Assembly: GCF_963675165.1 (NCBI RefSeq)
Contig: NC_087377.1
Location: forward strand, 1,203,501 to 1,267,500
DNA: 64,000 nt
DNA from: Halichondria panicea
Taxonomy: Eukaryota; Porifera; Demospongiae; Suberitida; Halichondriidae
Direction: 5' to 3'
Below are positions 11,232 to 23,163 of the stretch, piece by piece (the stretch's first letter is position 1; every line of letters begins with the position of its first letter). The position numbers and the translations under genes are program-made. The notes under the pieces were generated by a model, which saw nothing but the letters and a program-made list of their open reading frames with translations, searched no databases and had not been told where the DNA came from.

Positions 11232-13100
11232 AACTTTGCAAGTTTGGCTCCTTCCTACTAAATCATTTTTTTATTCCTGCTAGCATCAATTAATTACTGG
11301 GTACATTGATTCGTGAATGTCCAACTACATGTACAAAACTACTCACTTTCACTTTGTACAGCTCCTTAAATTGTTGTAACTAACTTATTCCTTCCAGCCA
11401 CCATTATTTTGTACTACCTTGTATATGTGTCCACCTGCACTCGTACCATCATGTACAGCAAACAACCTCGTTTCTCTCACTATAATTATTATGTGTACTG
11501 ACAGGTTTTTTTGGTTGTTTAAAATTTTGTGCAAAATGTATCTTATTTTGACAAAAAACTACTTATTCTGAATTGTGAAATTGTGTTTAGTGCTTGAGAA
11601 ATACATACATAGCGCTGTATGGATTATAATTCTTATACAGTATAATAATATTATAGATTACTAAGCGTATAATAATAGAGGGGTATAGACAGCATAATTT
11701 ATTAAAGGCACCAACTGAATTAATTTGTGGCATAAAAAGAGGGAGCTGGGTTTCAGTATACGAATTGCAATTGCACGAAGATACTGCAGGCTACTGAGAG
11801 AGGTGACCTTGTGTATACATGCATGTGTGTTGCATGGTGGCATGGATTAATGAGATTAGGGGTGGTGGTTTGGATATCAGTGCCGGGACACCACATATGC
11901 AGCCCAGGAATGCGGCCACTATAATAGCTAGCTGCCTGTGGCTGTAGCCTGAGGGCACATCTGTTGATAGCGTATATACTGCAAACATGAATGCCACACT
12001 CTATAGCTCGATTAATAATCAATAGGCAAGTAGATCTAGTCACTTCAAAGCATTTCGTTGCTTGCCTGTTCTCAAGCATTAATTATTATTCATACATTTA
12101 TAGACTGAGCTAATGGAGTAATTAAAATTAATGTACACACTATCCTAGCAGCATTCTGGACATTCTAAGCTGACCCAACTTCATCTTCTTTACAATCATA
12201 ATTACAATGGCTCACCCAATAAATGGCAATAATTACAGCAAGCTAGGGGATTAATTTATATGCGTTAACGTGAGACACGACAAACATAGACTGGACACAA
12301 TCGCACCAATAATTCAATTAATTAATTTTGTCCTACATGAGGGTCCAATTATGAAAAGCATTAGCGGGTAATCTAACACCGGTGTGTACGTGTGTGTGTG
12401 TGTGAGACATGCATGCAGCTGGCCTGCATTGCTCACTAATTATAATGATTATTATAATTATAACGTATGCAAAATACTATACCTTAGGGACAGTGGTATA
12501 TACCACAGTCTACCACTATAATTATAGCTCAGTGGCCTAGCTGCAGGCATACCATAGTTGATACACACATGCGTCCGTGTTTAAGTTAATTGGGACAGAT
12601 CGAAAGCAATCGCTAATTTAAACACAATTACTTGATAGGCCTTTTCGGTGAAATCCGTGCTATAATTAATACTGCTCATGCATTATGTTATTTTTAATGA
12701 AAACAAGCTCAGTATACAATTGCAATGTAGCTAGTAATAATCTTTCTTTGAAGTTGGGCCAGAACTTCAAAAGACAGCAGCGTTAATTACTATAGAGTGA
12801 ATTTGGCATTGCACAAAATGATGTTTCATAAACAATAATAATTAATGTATGCATGGAATAAAAACAGTGCGTGCTCCAGTCAATGGCTATGTAACTAAGA
12901 AGTGCTTTGATCAGTGTATTAGGTTCATCCTGCCCACCATGTACCTGCATGTAGTTACAAGTGTGGAAATAGAGGACACTTAAAAACAGGAAAATGAAGA
13001 CAATATTCCCATATATAGCAACACAATTATGCAGTCTCTACAAAGTCTGAACGTGCACATATTTCAAAGGGTTTCAATGATATAATTATGTCTGTATTAT
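11232..13100. other. Intergenic, no gene seen
   Basis: Very AT-rich, with many TAATTATAATTAT-type runs. Frames at 11661-12079 (-) overlap each other and lack features. At about 12600-12645 there is one copy of the AAGCAATCGCTAATTTAAAC repeat (family E). Confidence 0.5.
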
Positions 13101-13117
13101 GTCCCCAAAATTTAATA

Positions 13118-13400
13118 CAGTATAGCGGGTTATTTTCATGAGGTAAATTATTCGTTATTTTCGTGGGCAATTAAGCTGACCTCCACGAACCCCGCTACAA
13201 CGTAGGACCGGAATGCCATGCAATGAAGTAAAACAAAATAATTATACTCATGAAAAGCACCGCGTCCGAGTTTACCCCACGAAAATTACCCGCTATACAA
13301 TACACCGGACGTATTACTAGAAATGTTTTGCGAGCATCAATGAGCAAATTACACTTGTATTGATCGCACTTGCAGAAATAAATTGCAAAAGGTGGTGTCA
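13118..13400. repeat. Family A copy followed by family B partial copy
   Basis: TATAGCGGGTTATTTTC (near 13122) and its inverted partner GAAAATTACCCGCTATAC (near 13286) bound a family A copy. Immediately after, CGTATTACTAGAAATGTTTT begins a short family B fragment. Confidence 0.65.
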
Positions 13401-13760
13401 CAACAGATGCCATTCAAAAACAGGAAATAATGAGACACTATAAATATTTCCATAGCAACATTATAATCAAACCTATTATGTCTACAATGAGCTACAGTAC
13501 GTTGCACTGAATCACTAAAACACATACCGTACCGGGTAATCTTTTATTGGTGATTTTTGTACCAACCACTATAAATAAATATTCGTACAGCTTAAAGTGG
13601 CGACGTACTTGGTATACTTATACATTATAGTACATTAATTAAAATATGCAGTTTGCAATTTCGCAGTTTTGTTAATTTAGCTTAATAATGGTTTTTTAAT
13701 AATTTATGGACCATACCAAAATAATCTGCTATGGTACACAGAAGACAATTCTCACATTTT

Positions 13761-15418
13761 TTAGATGGTGATTTCAATCGGCATGACAATCATCTGGTCC
13801 CCATGACAAATCATGACATCACATGAGAATGGTTTGCTCCCTCCAAACAAATTCTGTACTTCAAATGTCGACTCTCTAACTTTCCGACTGAACAAATCCT
13901 GTGAAAAAAATAATAGCAAGGATTTACATCAATGTAGCATGAACTTTAAATTACGCAATCATTATAGCCTGCACTGCAATACATGCATCACACCACACAC
14001 ACCCACCCACACCACACCCACTTTTCATACCTTTTGTGTACTTCGTATTACGCTGAATCCAAATTCCAAATCTTCGAGTGACGTTGCCACGGTGAAGTCA
14101 TCACTAGATGCGGACACATTATCGTTTCCATGGAGCTCGTCACATTCCAATAGAGTGAACGATTCTATAGCCTTCAGCGAGACCAGGTCCTGTAGAGGAA
14201 AACAATCGCTAATTTAAATTAAACACATCATTATTTTGATACGCCTTTCAAAGAGCTTCAAAATGCGTTCAATCCCAGTTAAGTTATTGACCACCAAAGC
14301 AGCAACTTTTCAATATTCACAATGCCTGTGCTTTTCTGAAAACAGGGCCCCAAAGCATTTGCTAAATTCATTTGATACATACCTTTCAACGAGCTAGGAT
14401 ACTGATAGTATACTGACTAGTACACACAGAGGATTGCATAGTATCCTGACTAGTATACTGACCTTGATAAGTTCGTCGACAGTCTCCACTAGACAAACTT
14501 GCAGAATAAAGAAGCTTCTCTTGATCGAGTAGAACACAAGAGGTATGTAACTGCGAGGGCCGTCTGTAATCTTATTGGTCGGCGCATCTTCAGTTGGTTG
14601 CTATGGACATTAAAACACATAATCAGTTATGAGACATTATAGTAGAACTACAGGGCCATAATTTGTCATTTTTCGGTCTTGGATTTACTAAAAGTTAAAA
14701 AAGACAATTTAAATCTCAAATTTTGTCGGGACCATACGTACTTGTATTTGTCAGCTATGGTATTCGGTCAAAATAATTATGGCAAATTCTGCCATCTCTC
14801 AAATAACTTTGATGGTACCATATTTTGAGAGGTCTCTTTCTAAGCTTTCAGAAAATCATTATAAAGTCATTGAAATTGGATCCACAGAATTCAATTTGCA
14901 GCTAAAAAAGTCACCGAACCATTCATTGGAACGAGCTGGAGTACAACACTCAAAATTCACTATGCACTATGGTACTCATAATTATCATCACACCCTCACA
15001 CCTTAGTGACGGCGTCTGAACTGGTTGAACCGGTTTCCTTGAACTCTAGTTGGAACTCTCCGATATCCACTCCATTATTCACTCCGTCCACACACAGAGT
15101 CTGTGTTTCCCCCAGCCCTGGACTAGCACCGCTGGTATAGCCCGTATCGTTGGACTCTGTACTGTGCCGATCATGTGATACGTTGCCGTGGGATACGTTG
15201 CTCGGGATTATACGAGCAGTCATGTGACTGGATCCTTTTGTTACACGGCCGATAATTTCTTTAAGTCCTTTGTCGCTTGGTGATGGCGGTGGTATTTGGG
15301 TTTCAGTAGGGTTAAACATTTCGGGTGGTTCGACTAGTATGTCGTCCAGCGAGTTTCTGGATTCGTAGCAATCACTAGGTGGGCGGGCACTGTGGGTGGA
15401 GTGTGTGTGGTGTGTGGG

Positions 15419-15469
<51 letters not shown>

Positions 15470-16525
15470 AGGAGTGTGGTATGTACCGGGAGGATGGAGT
15501 GTGTATGTGGAGTGTGTGTGTAGGCGGGCACTGTGTGTGAGGGGTGAGCATGAGTGACCTACTAGAATACTTACGGGAGAGTATCGAATGGTTGCTCAGA
15601 CAGTCCAGTGTTCCCCCTCACACTGGGAGGTTGTGAGGAGGCTCTCCTGCGTGAGGTATCATCATCACAGCCCTCTCTTACACCACCGATCACCACCTGC
15701 ATGGAGTAATGTCCGTCAGTACACCCACACACACCCACGCCCACACACACCCACGCACACACACACACTACACTTTCATAATTACATAATTGAAATTGAA
15801 TACAAACTATCTCAAAGATAGCTACGAGTTCATTGGAAAAGTTTTTTTGCCCGGCCCTTGAATGAAGAAATTTTCAGGAATAAAAAGAGCTGAATATTGA
15901 TAACGCAATTATTAAGTCTATAGCATTAAAAAAAAAATTATTATTGGTGGTAATTGAAGCTCAAAGCTAGGCAGTCATCAAAAATTACATTGAAGATTAT
16001 AGCATATTTTGTGCTAATTACCTTTGAGTATCTGTTTGCTCTGGGGATGAGACTGCTGCCGGCATTATAGTCAGAGGGTCCAAAGGTCATATCCTTTGCA
16101 ACAGGGCTCATATCGAACATGTTGCCGGATTTCTTTACATGCTCTTCACTGATATCCAGAGCAGTGCTGTGTGTGTGTGTGGGCGTGTGAAGTGTGTGTG
16201 TGTGTGTGGGCATGTGTGCATGGGCGTGTATGTGTGAGGTGTGTGTATATAAGAAAGCACTACTATTACAAATGCTGATTTAAACCACCGTATACCACAT
16301 AGCAACGGGCAACAAGGAAGCTACTAGTAGCTGAGTGTTTCATAAAACAGTGTGTTCATGCAGTCAATTAATGTATTTAACTGACCCATTAATGACAGGG
16401 GTCCCCTCGTCCCCACTGCCCCCCTCCCTCTTGTCATCACCCTCGTCCTCTGAGTCCGAGCCTTTGTCTTCAAATAACGGCTGCTCAGGACGTAGAGTAA
16501 TCTTGCGGTACCTGAGTGTGTGTGT

Positions 16526-16575
<50 letters not shown>

Positions 16576-16576
16576 G

Positions 16577-16608
<32 letters not shown>

Positions 16609-19600
16609 CGTGTGTGTGTGTGTGTGTGTGTGCGTGTGTGTGTGTGCGTGTGTGTGTGTGCGTGTGTGTGTGGGTGTTTGGAATTAAACTGTATGCTTGC
16701 TATTTATTATTATCTGCCAACTGAAACCTGGGTCTCCGACACATTTTCGTGAGTGTGGGTGGGGGTGTCATGTGATTATCATGTGATAGTACATACCTGA
16801 ATGATCTCTTCATGTTAGAGTGAAGATGCAGTGCAGCGGACCGATCACTACCACCACTGAGACTGGGGTTAGGGGTCGACTGAAATGGAAGTACAATGCA
16901 CGTGTAATAACTACAAGAACGTTTAGTGAAAAAGAAAAATTAATAATGCACATGCTATAGAATAGTAATAGTTTGTACGTTTCACTCCCATTACAATGTA
17001 CATACATACTACGTAAGCAAATACACAGTTTGGGATGAAGTATATAAAAACATTTCTAATGGAAAAACACAGTGAGGATTAGTATAGGAAGAAAGAGGAA
17101 AGTATGCATACACAGCAACATACAATATAATTATACAGCGGTTTTTTATCATAATTAGAACACAAAGTGCAATTAACTCTACTATAGGCCTCACATAGGT
17201 GGTGGTGGTTGGTTGCACACGCCCACTCTTCACAGTCCCAGTCTTGACAGCCATGCCACGATGCAGTGATCCTGGCTTCTCCACAAATCCCACCGTCTGC
17301 ACAAGGATGGTAATAGGAATGCACGTTCATTTGGAAAGCACTAGAGTCGTCTCTGTAACTAGAGTTCTGGTGGGCCAAATTATGACTTGCTGAAAGATCT
17401 TTCAGATGGTATGCTCAAAGTTGGAACAGGCCATAATTTCCTATTTAAATTTTCAGGGAAAAACCATGGGCTATAATAGCCTACCGTAAACACACGCCCA
17501 AAAATACCAAAATAGACAGTTAATTATTATTAACACATCATCTGAAAGGCACTGTTATGTTAAAAAAAGAACGTTTTTGGATAAACGGAACTCCATTCAA
17601 AGATGCTCTATTTTAACGCTATATACATATATACCTTTTCTTTCTTTCGTTTTGGACTGCCTCCACTCTTGGCTGGCTCAACGATCTCCACGGTAGGTTT
17701 GGAAGACACAATAAAGTAGCCCTCCTTGGTTCGTTTGGCGGTTGCTAGGAAACCAGTGGGCGGGGGTACACGATTGGGGATCACTGTTACATAGCTAACG
17801 GGACGTACGTGAGCTGCAGAATAAAATAAAAGTTTTAATTTTAATAATTAATCAAGAGTATGATTTATAATGGACAGAGAGTATCAAACGTAGGCATACT
17901 GTACATCAGATGTATGCGGAGAGTAACGTGACTTCCTGTATCTGTCACGGGCTTGGAATTTGCACACTGACCAATCCAAGTGTATAGGTGAGGTACAGGG
18001 GCATAGGAAGGGGACTGGAGCCCCCCATCTTTCTAGCCTTATCAAGCGGCTCTATAATTATGTAAATTGCTTCCTATACCACTAATTCCAAGCTTTTGAC
18101 GGACACAGGAAGTCACGTTACTCTCTGCATACATCTGTATACCTACGGTCGATAACTACATACTCTTGGTAATATGCACATTAGTTACATAGTGACCGTG
18201 TGCGTGGGTGGGAGGGTAGTTACCTGGTGACGGTGTGGCTGACGTTGTACTGTACTCGCTGCATCGTGACTCACACTCAACGCTGACATCTGATTGGCCG
18301 GATGCTCTGAGATTAACAGTTTCGTTGCTGTTCCTCCCGAGATTTGCCAGAGAAATACCACTACCCTATAAGAAGATGAATATAAAAAGTCAAGCTAAAA
18401 CCCAATATTTTTAGCAATCGCTAATCATTTGAAGAAGTCTTTCAAAGAGCTACAAAATACATTCTTTAGATTTGTAATTGGACAATCCTAACTCAATTTA
18501 TATTGACTTATCAAAGATATAATTATATAGCTTCCAAACAGCTAATATTTGGAGAAATCACTATAAAGCTACATGCCTTTCAAAAGAATTGGCCTGAAAA
18601 AAATTGCTAATTAAATTGGACAATCCTAACTCAACTTACCCATTAAAGATAGCTACCAAATGATTTAGCTATAGTTGCTTTACCTTGGGCAGTGTTCCAT
18701 ATAGTTGTTGCTGTGGTGATCCGAGAGCATTGCGTGCCTTGGGCTTGACACGATGAACAGCAGGCTTGTCACGTGACTTCCTCAGGCCAATGTCCAGTAC
18801 CTCTATTGTCTCCCCTGTACACAAAGGGTTAATAATAATAGGGGTTAAACATGCTACCAGGAGTACATATAGCGTAAAAGTTACCTTATAGCAATCAGTA
18901 TACAGTACAGTTATGTTACTGAATGTTGTGGGTGTGGATCAACATTTTAACAAATCACTATTGCACAATGTTTAGTGGTAATCACCATCTTGGCTCTCAA
19001 TGTCTTGTCTACTAAGTAACTATTATTAGGTTTGAACTGCAACCAAATCAAATAAGGCATGCATGTACTGCAAGAGATCGCTAGTATTAGCCACTGTATA
19101 GCAAACACACATTGTCACAGCTATAGGAGGATCCAGGCTCATTAAAATAACGATATCTAGAGACTACACCTATGAAATTGCAATGACTTGCAGTGACCTT
19201 GTGGTAACACTGTGTATGCACTGTAATAATTAAACAACAATCTGCTCTATTGCATGTACTATAGGAACTGAACAAAACACAAATTTCTGTATAATTGGGC
19301 CATCTGCATGTGGCTGCATGCCAGGGAATGTTCTTTGTACACTTATTTAGTGTAGACCGCTAGTTATGGCAACGGCGAGGTTGTGTCCATGTATGAATGA
19401 ACGCTCCCAATAAGCACTTAGAGACCATGTTTGAACAGTGGGGAGTACCACAATACGCTATTGTCTCCAAGCAGATCAACTAGACACATCAAGATATCTG
19501 AAAAATGCTCAGACAACAAACAACACGTTTGTGTTGTTGTTCTATTGGCCCAGTGAACTAGCTATTACTATCACTGCTATTCCTGAAGTGACACAGTGCT

Positions 19601-21393
19601 TCAGTTCTATTGAAACCTTGCATTGTGTGTGTGTTACAGTTCATAGACATAGAGCTTCATCTGAATAACAGTATTTTGGCTAAGTATAAACATTTCCCAG
19701 TTGATACGTACTATCAGTCTGTGTGTAATAGTTGTGACATGCACGAGTGTCACATGCATGGGATATATTGGCTCAGTAGTGACTTAGACCCGAGGGTCAA
19801 TGTGTGCGCATGAGTACGTGAAGCTGTGGCACAGTGTTTCCTTTGCCATCTCAGAGGTCAAAATGCAACCAAGAGTGCATGGTTCTATATACTGCATGCA
19901 GACTAGATCTATACTAATAGCGATAATTATACCACTGTCTAATTGTCCATTGCTATGCTTCTAAAGAGTGTACTGTGCCTAGCAGTGTCTCACACAAACA
20001 GGAAACGTATATACAGTAGTACAATATAAACAAACACACAAACATTCCCCCATGGTCGCTTACTTGGAGCAAGTATGAGCATAATTAGAGGTGAGGAAAT
20101 TTAATAGCACTTATTAGTAGGATTCTAAAAGAGGCTGTAAAATTATGACATTGCTGTTAATAATATTTAATAAGGCTCTGTTTATCAATAGCATGCAGCA
20201 CAGAGTATAATCAAGACTGTGCGCTATGTACACTGTATACTGTACAATAGCAATCAACTGTGTTTTGGCTGCATAGAAGCCAGAGGACAGACCAGTCTCT
20301 AGCTGATGTGTTCATACAACACACATTCTGTGTTGAGACTGACAAGCTGCATTGTTGGGTTACACCTCTCGACACAGAGCACAATAGACAAAAGAGCTAT
20401 AGCACAGAGTCTAATCACAGGGCTCACATGCACTCAGACTGGTGATATTTCGCTAACTCGGAAGCTATCTTTGAGATTAAAATGCACACTGTATTTATGT
20501 GCTTGGAACTATCGATGCCTAAAACCATGATTGCCTTTGTATTGAGTCAACACGGAGCACAATAGACAATAGAGCTAGCACAGAGTCTAATGACAGGGCT
20601 CATAGTTGGGTCATCATCGCCCAGTTTCCGTGAAACAAAATGCACTCAAGTTGGTGATTTCTCAGAAAACCACTAAATAAATTCGGAAGCTATAGAATAA
20701 AATACATTGTGTATATTATGCGCTCCTGGAAATAGTACCCAAAACCATTATTGCCTTCACATAATAATGATGATAATACTGTCTATAGTACAACACAGTA
20801 GAGCTATAGCACAGAGTCTAATAACAGGGCTCACACGAACTCACCTTCTTGAGCATTCTTTGTCTTCTCCAGTAGATAGGACCACTGTAACATGAGTGGG
20901 TCAGACGGAGCAGCAAAGAAGAACGTTCGCTTGAAGGTCCCTATACTGAGTATATGCTGCTGATTCTTGTACTCCAGTCCAATCTCCAGGTTGATGCAAC
21001 TGCGTAGGTCGATGACACGTCGAGGAGATTTGTGGGACAAAGCTGCCTTGCGTGTTTTGAACGTCTCCAATGTTCTATTGGCCCTCAGCACGATGTAACG
21101 CTCGTGCCATTTCTAAGCAAGAGAGGCAATAAACAACCAAATAAAGCATTTATTTACTAGCCATAGTGCATGCTTGTAATTAAAAATTTAGGGAGTGTAA
21201 CAGTTTTTGGCCGGCACACCGTTACAAGGCTATGTACAGCACAGCACTATTGTCCACCTACTAGGGCATGTTGACTACACACACACACCTTTCGGCCTCT
21301 TCTGTTTAGTGGAGGAGCTTTCAACAGGTTGCCAGCAAATATGCTCTCCTTTGAGCTTGAGTTGATCTCCACGGTGGCTGCCACACTTGACAT
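13761..21393 (-). CDS. PH-domain adaptor-like protein, complete, 14 exons, 736 aa
   Basis: Exons (5' to 3', minus strand): 21393-21289, 21112-20845, 18814-18684, 18365-18224, 17813-17635, 17296-17195, 16879-16797, 16511-16386, 16166-16022, 15696-15575, 15374-15002, 14600-14463, 14189-14031, 13898-13761. All have GT-AG ends and compatible phases, and the sum is exactly 737 codons. Residues about 19-120 form a pleckstrin-homology domain: FAGNLLKAPP, then KKWHERYIVL, a TLETFKT strand, and FFAAPSDPLMLQWSYLLEK with the invariant helix Trp. This resembles GAB/DOK/IRS-type docking proteins that bind phosphoinositides. No PTB domain is visible. The rest is polar and probably disordered: KRKK-type basic patch near 270, an acidic Ser/Glu/Asp stretch near 353-373, Pro motifs near 495, and a more ordered C-terminus (about 605-736) that I do not recognise. 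A weak likeness of residues 217-260 to the start of MABP domains was considered but is not claimed. Confidence 0.85.
14205..14275. repeat. Family E repeat in an intron
   Basis: CAATCGCTAATTTAAATTAAACACATC followed by CTTTCAAAGAGCT. The same motif occurs at about 12600, 18410, 23590 (inverted) and 60985, often in or near introns. Confidence 0.6.
15415..15469. repeat. (TG)n microsatellite in intron
   Basis: Long TG run between two exons of the PH-domain gene. On the gene strand it is CA-rich, upstream of the acceptor at 15375. Confidence 0.85.
16515..16674. repeat. (TG)n/(CG)n microsatellite in intron
   Basis: TG run with a central CGCGCGCGCG block and scattered TGCG interruptions, starting four bases outside the acceptor of exon 8 of the PH-domain gene. 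Alternating purine-pyrimidine tracts of this length can adopt Z-DNA; that is inference. Confidence 0.9.
17889..18152. mobile_element. TIR MITE in intron of PH-domain gene
   Basis: The left arm holds AGATGTATGC and GAGAGTAACGTGACTTCCTG, the right arm the inverse (CAGGAAGTCACGTTACTCTC, GCATACATCT). Both continue inward to CTTGGAATT/AATTCCAAG. The arms are about 60 bases with few differences. The centre holds CCCC/CCCCATC stretches and no frame. Confidence 0.8.
20372..20838. repeat. Three-unit tandem repeat beside exon 2 of PH gene
   Basis: Units beginning near 20372, 20552 and 20790 share AGCACAATAGACAA, AGAGCTATAGCACAGAGTCT and ACAGGGCTCA. The first two also share TCGGAAGCTAT and AAAACCAT.ATTGCCTT. 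The last unit ends next to the splice donor of exon 2 (20845-21112), so the array lies within the intron. Confidence 0.75.
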
Positions 21394-22230
21394 GCCTGGA
21401 GGATACACACAGGTGCAGAATGTGAACAGCTGAAATTGAATCTTCTTGAGTGATAATTCAACAGCTTCAATATATTGAAATAGCAGGTTAGTTCCAAAGT
21501 GTAAGTCAGAGCCAGCCTAACTCAATCTAACCAAATTACTGATACAATGACATAACATGTTATATGTGTGACAACATTGCATTTACACTCTCCCTGTAGA
21601 CAACGTAAAATAATGACAAGCTTCCTATACGTGACACGTTCACACATGCTACTCTTGTAGGTCTTGGAAAATGAAACTGTGATCGATGTGTTAGAATACA
21701 CATAAAGCTATTCCTAGTATTACATGAGAGACTCTATATCCCATGGAATAGTGCTTCTTTTGTTGGCACACACTTCAGCCAAACTGTCCTTTATTGTGGC
21801 CTATCACTGAGTTAACTTCCAGGTACAGGTAATACAATACAACCACTTAATTGGTACCTGTATCTACATCTTAGCTGGTTAGTTGCTAGTACTGTATGCA
21901 TTGTACTAGCTGTACTGTGTATGGCTGCACAGTGTAATAATAATTATGTGTGTGTGATTGTACAAGAAATGACAAAGCTAGTATATACTGACTTCAACCA
22001 ATCCACTCACCTGTGTGCACACTCCAGGTAGTAGGTTGAGAGATAGCTGTTGTGATAGTAATTTTATGGCTCGGACAAGCGTTCAGGTTGCTTGTCTCAG
22101 CTTTGTCTTGATATGACTGAGTTCCTCTACTGAAACCTTTTAGTAGGTGTGCTTATGCGCATGCGCTTTGATAGGCAACGATAAAGATAGTCTCATGAAT
22201 CAGCCGCACCTTTTGTGTCCGGACACCAAA
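21394..22230. other. Upstream region of the PH-domain gene
   Basis: No coding segment is seen. The promoter of the PH-domain gene should lie here or in an upstream 5' UTR intron. No clear TATA box was identified. Near 22210-22232 there is a short near-palindrome (CTTTTGTGTCC/GGACACCAAAAG). Confidence 0.4.
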
Positions 22231-22241
22231 AGTATGGGTGA

Positions 22242-23042
22242 TTCTAGCCTCGACCCCCGGCCGATCCGTCTCCAATTGAACGCTAGGTCGCCTACTAGGC
22301 CTGGTATTGATTGTATTTGGGCGTGATCTGGGCGTGGTTTTTTAATACATAAAACAAATTGACTGGTGGTACAACAAAAAATGAATCCTCCAACAGTGGT
22401 CTTCAACAACAGCCTCTGGGGCAGTATACAGCAGGAAATACTTCCCAGAAGACACTTCTTTGGCAGTGGCAACCAAATCTTTGTCGATTCCTTTATTGCT
22501 ACTGAGGATGGCAGCAGAAACACCTCTATTGTTTAGACTCCTGATCTGGTCAATCATGAGTCTCATGATGAGAGATACAAGGGGAGAGACAATTAACAAG
22601 AACAACACTTTTGTCAACAGGAGGAGCCTTGGTCCTACCTAGCTTGTAGTCCATTAAAAAGGGTAGCAACTGATATAGCAGAGAGACTTGCCATACCCCG
22701 TTGGGAACCAGATAAACACGTCCCTTCCCTCAAACAGGAGCTTGAGAGCCTGGGCCTGTTCTGCCATGAGAGTGAGGCCATCTTGCTTCAAACAAGACAA
22801 CGCGTTGCATGCCATAGCTAGCTATAAATTGAGAACATGACACGGAGTTAAATTACTGTAACTTTTACGGGAGTAAAATGCCTCTACGTACACCTTTAGT
22901 ATTACAGAAAAAAAGCAGGAAACAAAATGTAAAGAATCACTGCTTTTGTTTCCGGTTCCTGCCACGCCCAGATACAATCAATACCAGGCCGTATTTTTCA
23001 ACTTTGTTCTATTAAAAAAAAATCGGCCTGGGACCAAGGCTA
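22242..23042. mobile_element. TIR element containing RecQ-like helicase fragment
   Basis: The left end has CTAGCCTCGACCCCCGGCCGAT and, further in, GGCCTGGTATTGATTGTAT at 22298. The right end carries both in reverse complement (ATACAATCAATACCAGGCC at 22972-22990, then ATCGGCCTGGGACCAAGGCTAG ending near 23043). The two-block inverted repeat therefore encloses about 630 bases that hold the helicase fragment. I do not know the superfamily. The element ends about 120 bases before the start codon of the GTF2H5 gene. Confidence 0.75.
22340..22815 (-). pseudogene. RecQ-like DNA helicase fragment, frameshifted
   Basis: Read from 22815 leftwards, the frame opens MACNALSCLKQDG and soon gives the Walker A region WFPTGYGKSLCY. 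It then breaks: continuing the helicase reading (QLLPFLMDY) needs a one-base shift, and a second shift is needed before IVSPLVSLI. The third segment (IDQIRSLNNRGVSAAILSSN, then YFLLYTAPEAVVED) corresponds to motifs Ia-Ib of RecQ/SF2 helicases. The DEAH box and all later motifs are absent, so only about 150 residues remain. It sits inside an inverted-repeat element and is probably a captured or retained gene fragment, not functional. Confidence 0.75.
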
Positions 23043-23163
23043 GGGTGATTTGTGAGACTACTATTAATTTGTGAGACTACTATAATGCGTTTGTAAGTTG
23101 ACGTTCCTTACCAATTCTCAGGAATACAGATATTCTGTGGTGTTTGCGTTCACTTGAAGAGAG

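Noticed and set aside
14996-15319. 107-aa frame taken as a separate gene
   Set aside because: It is the main part of exon 11 (15374-15002) of the PH-domain gene; the ATG is internal.
17079-17378. 97- and 99-aa minus-strand frames
   Set aside because: They overlap exon 6 (17296-17195) of the PH-domain gene and read into introns.
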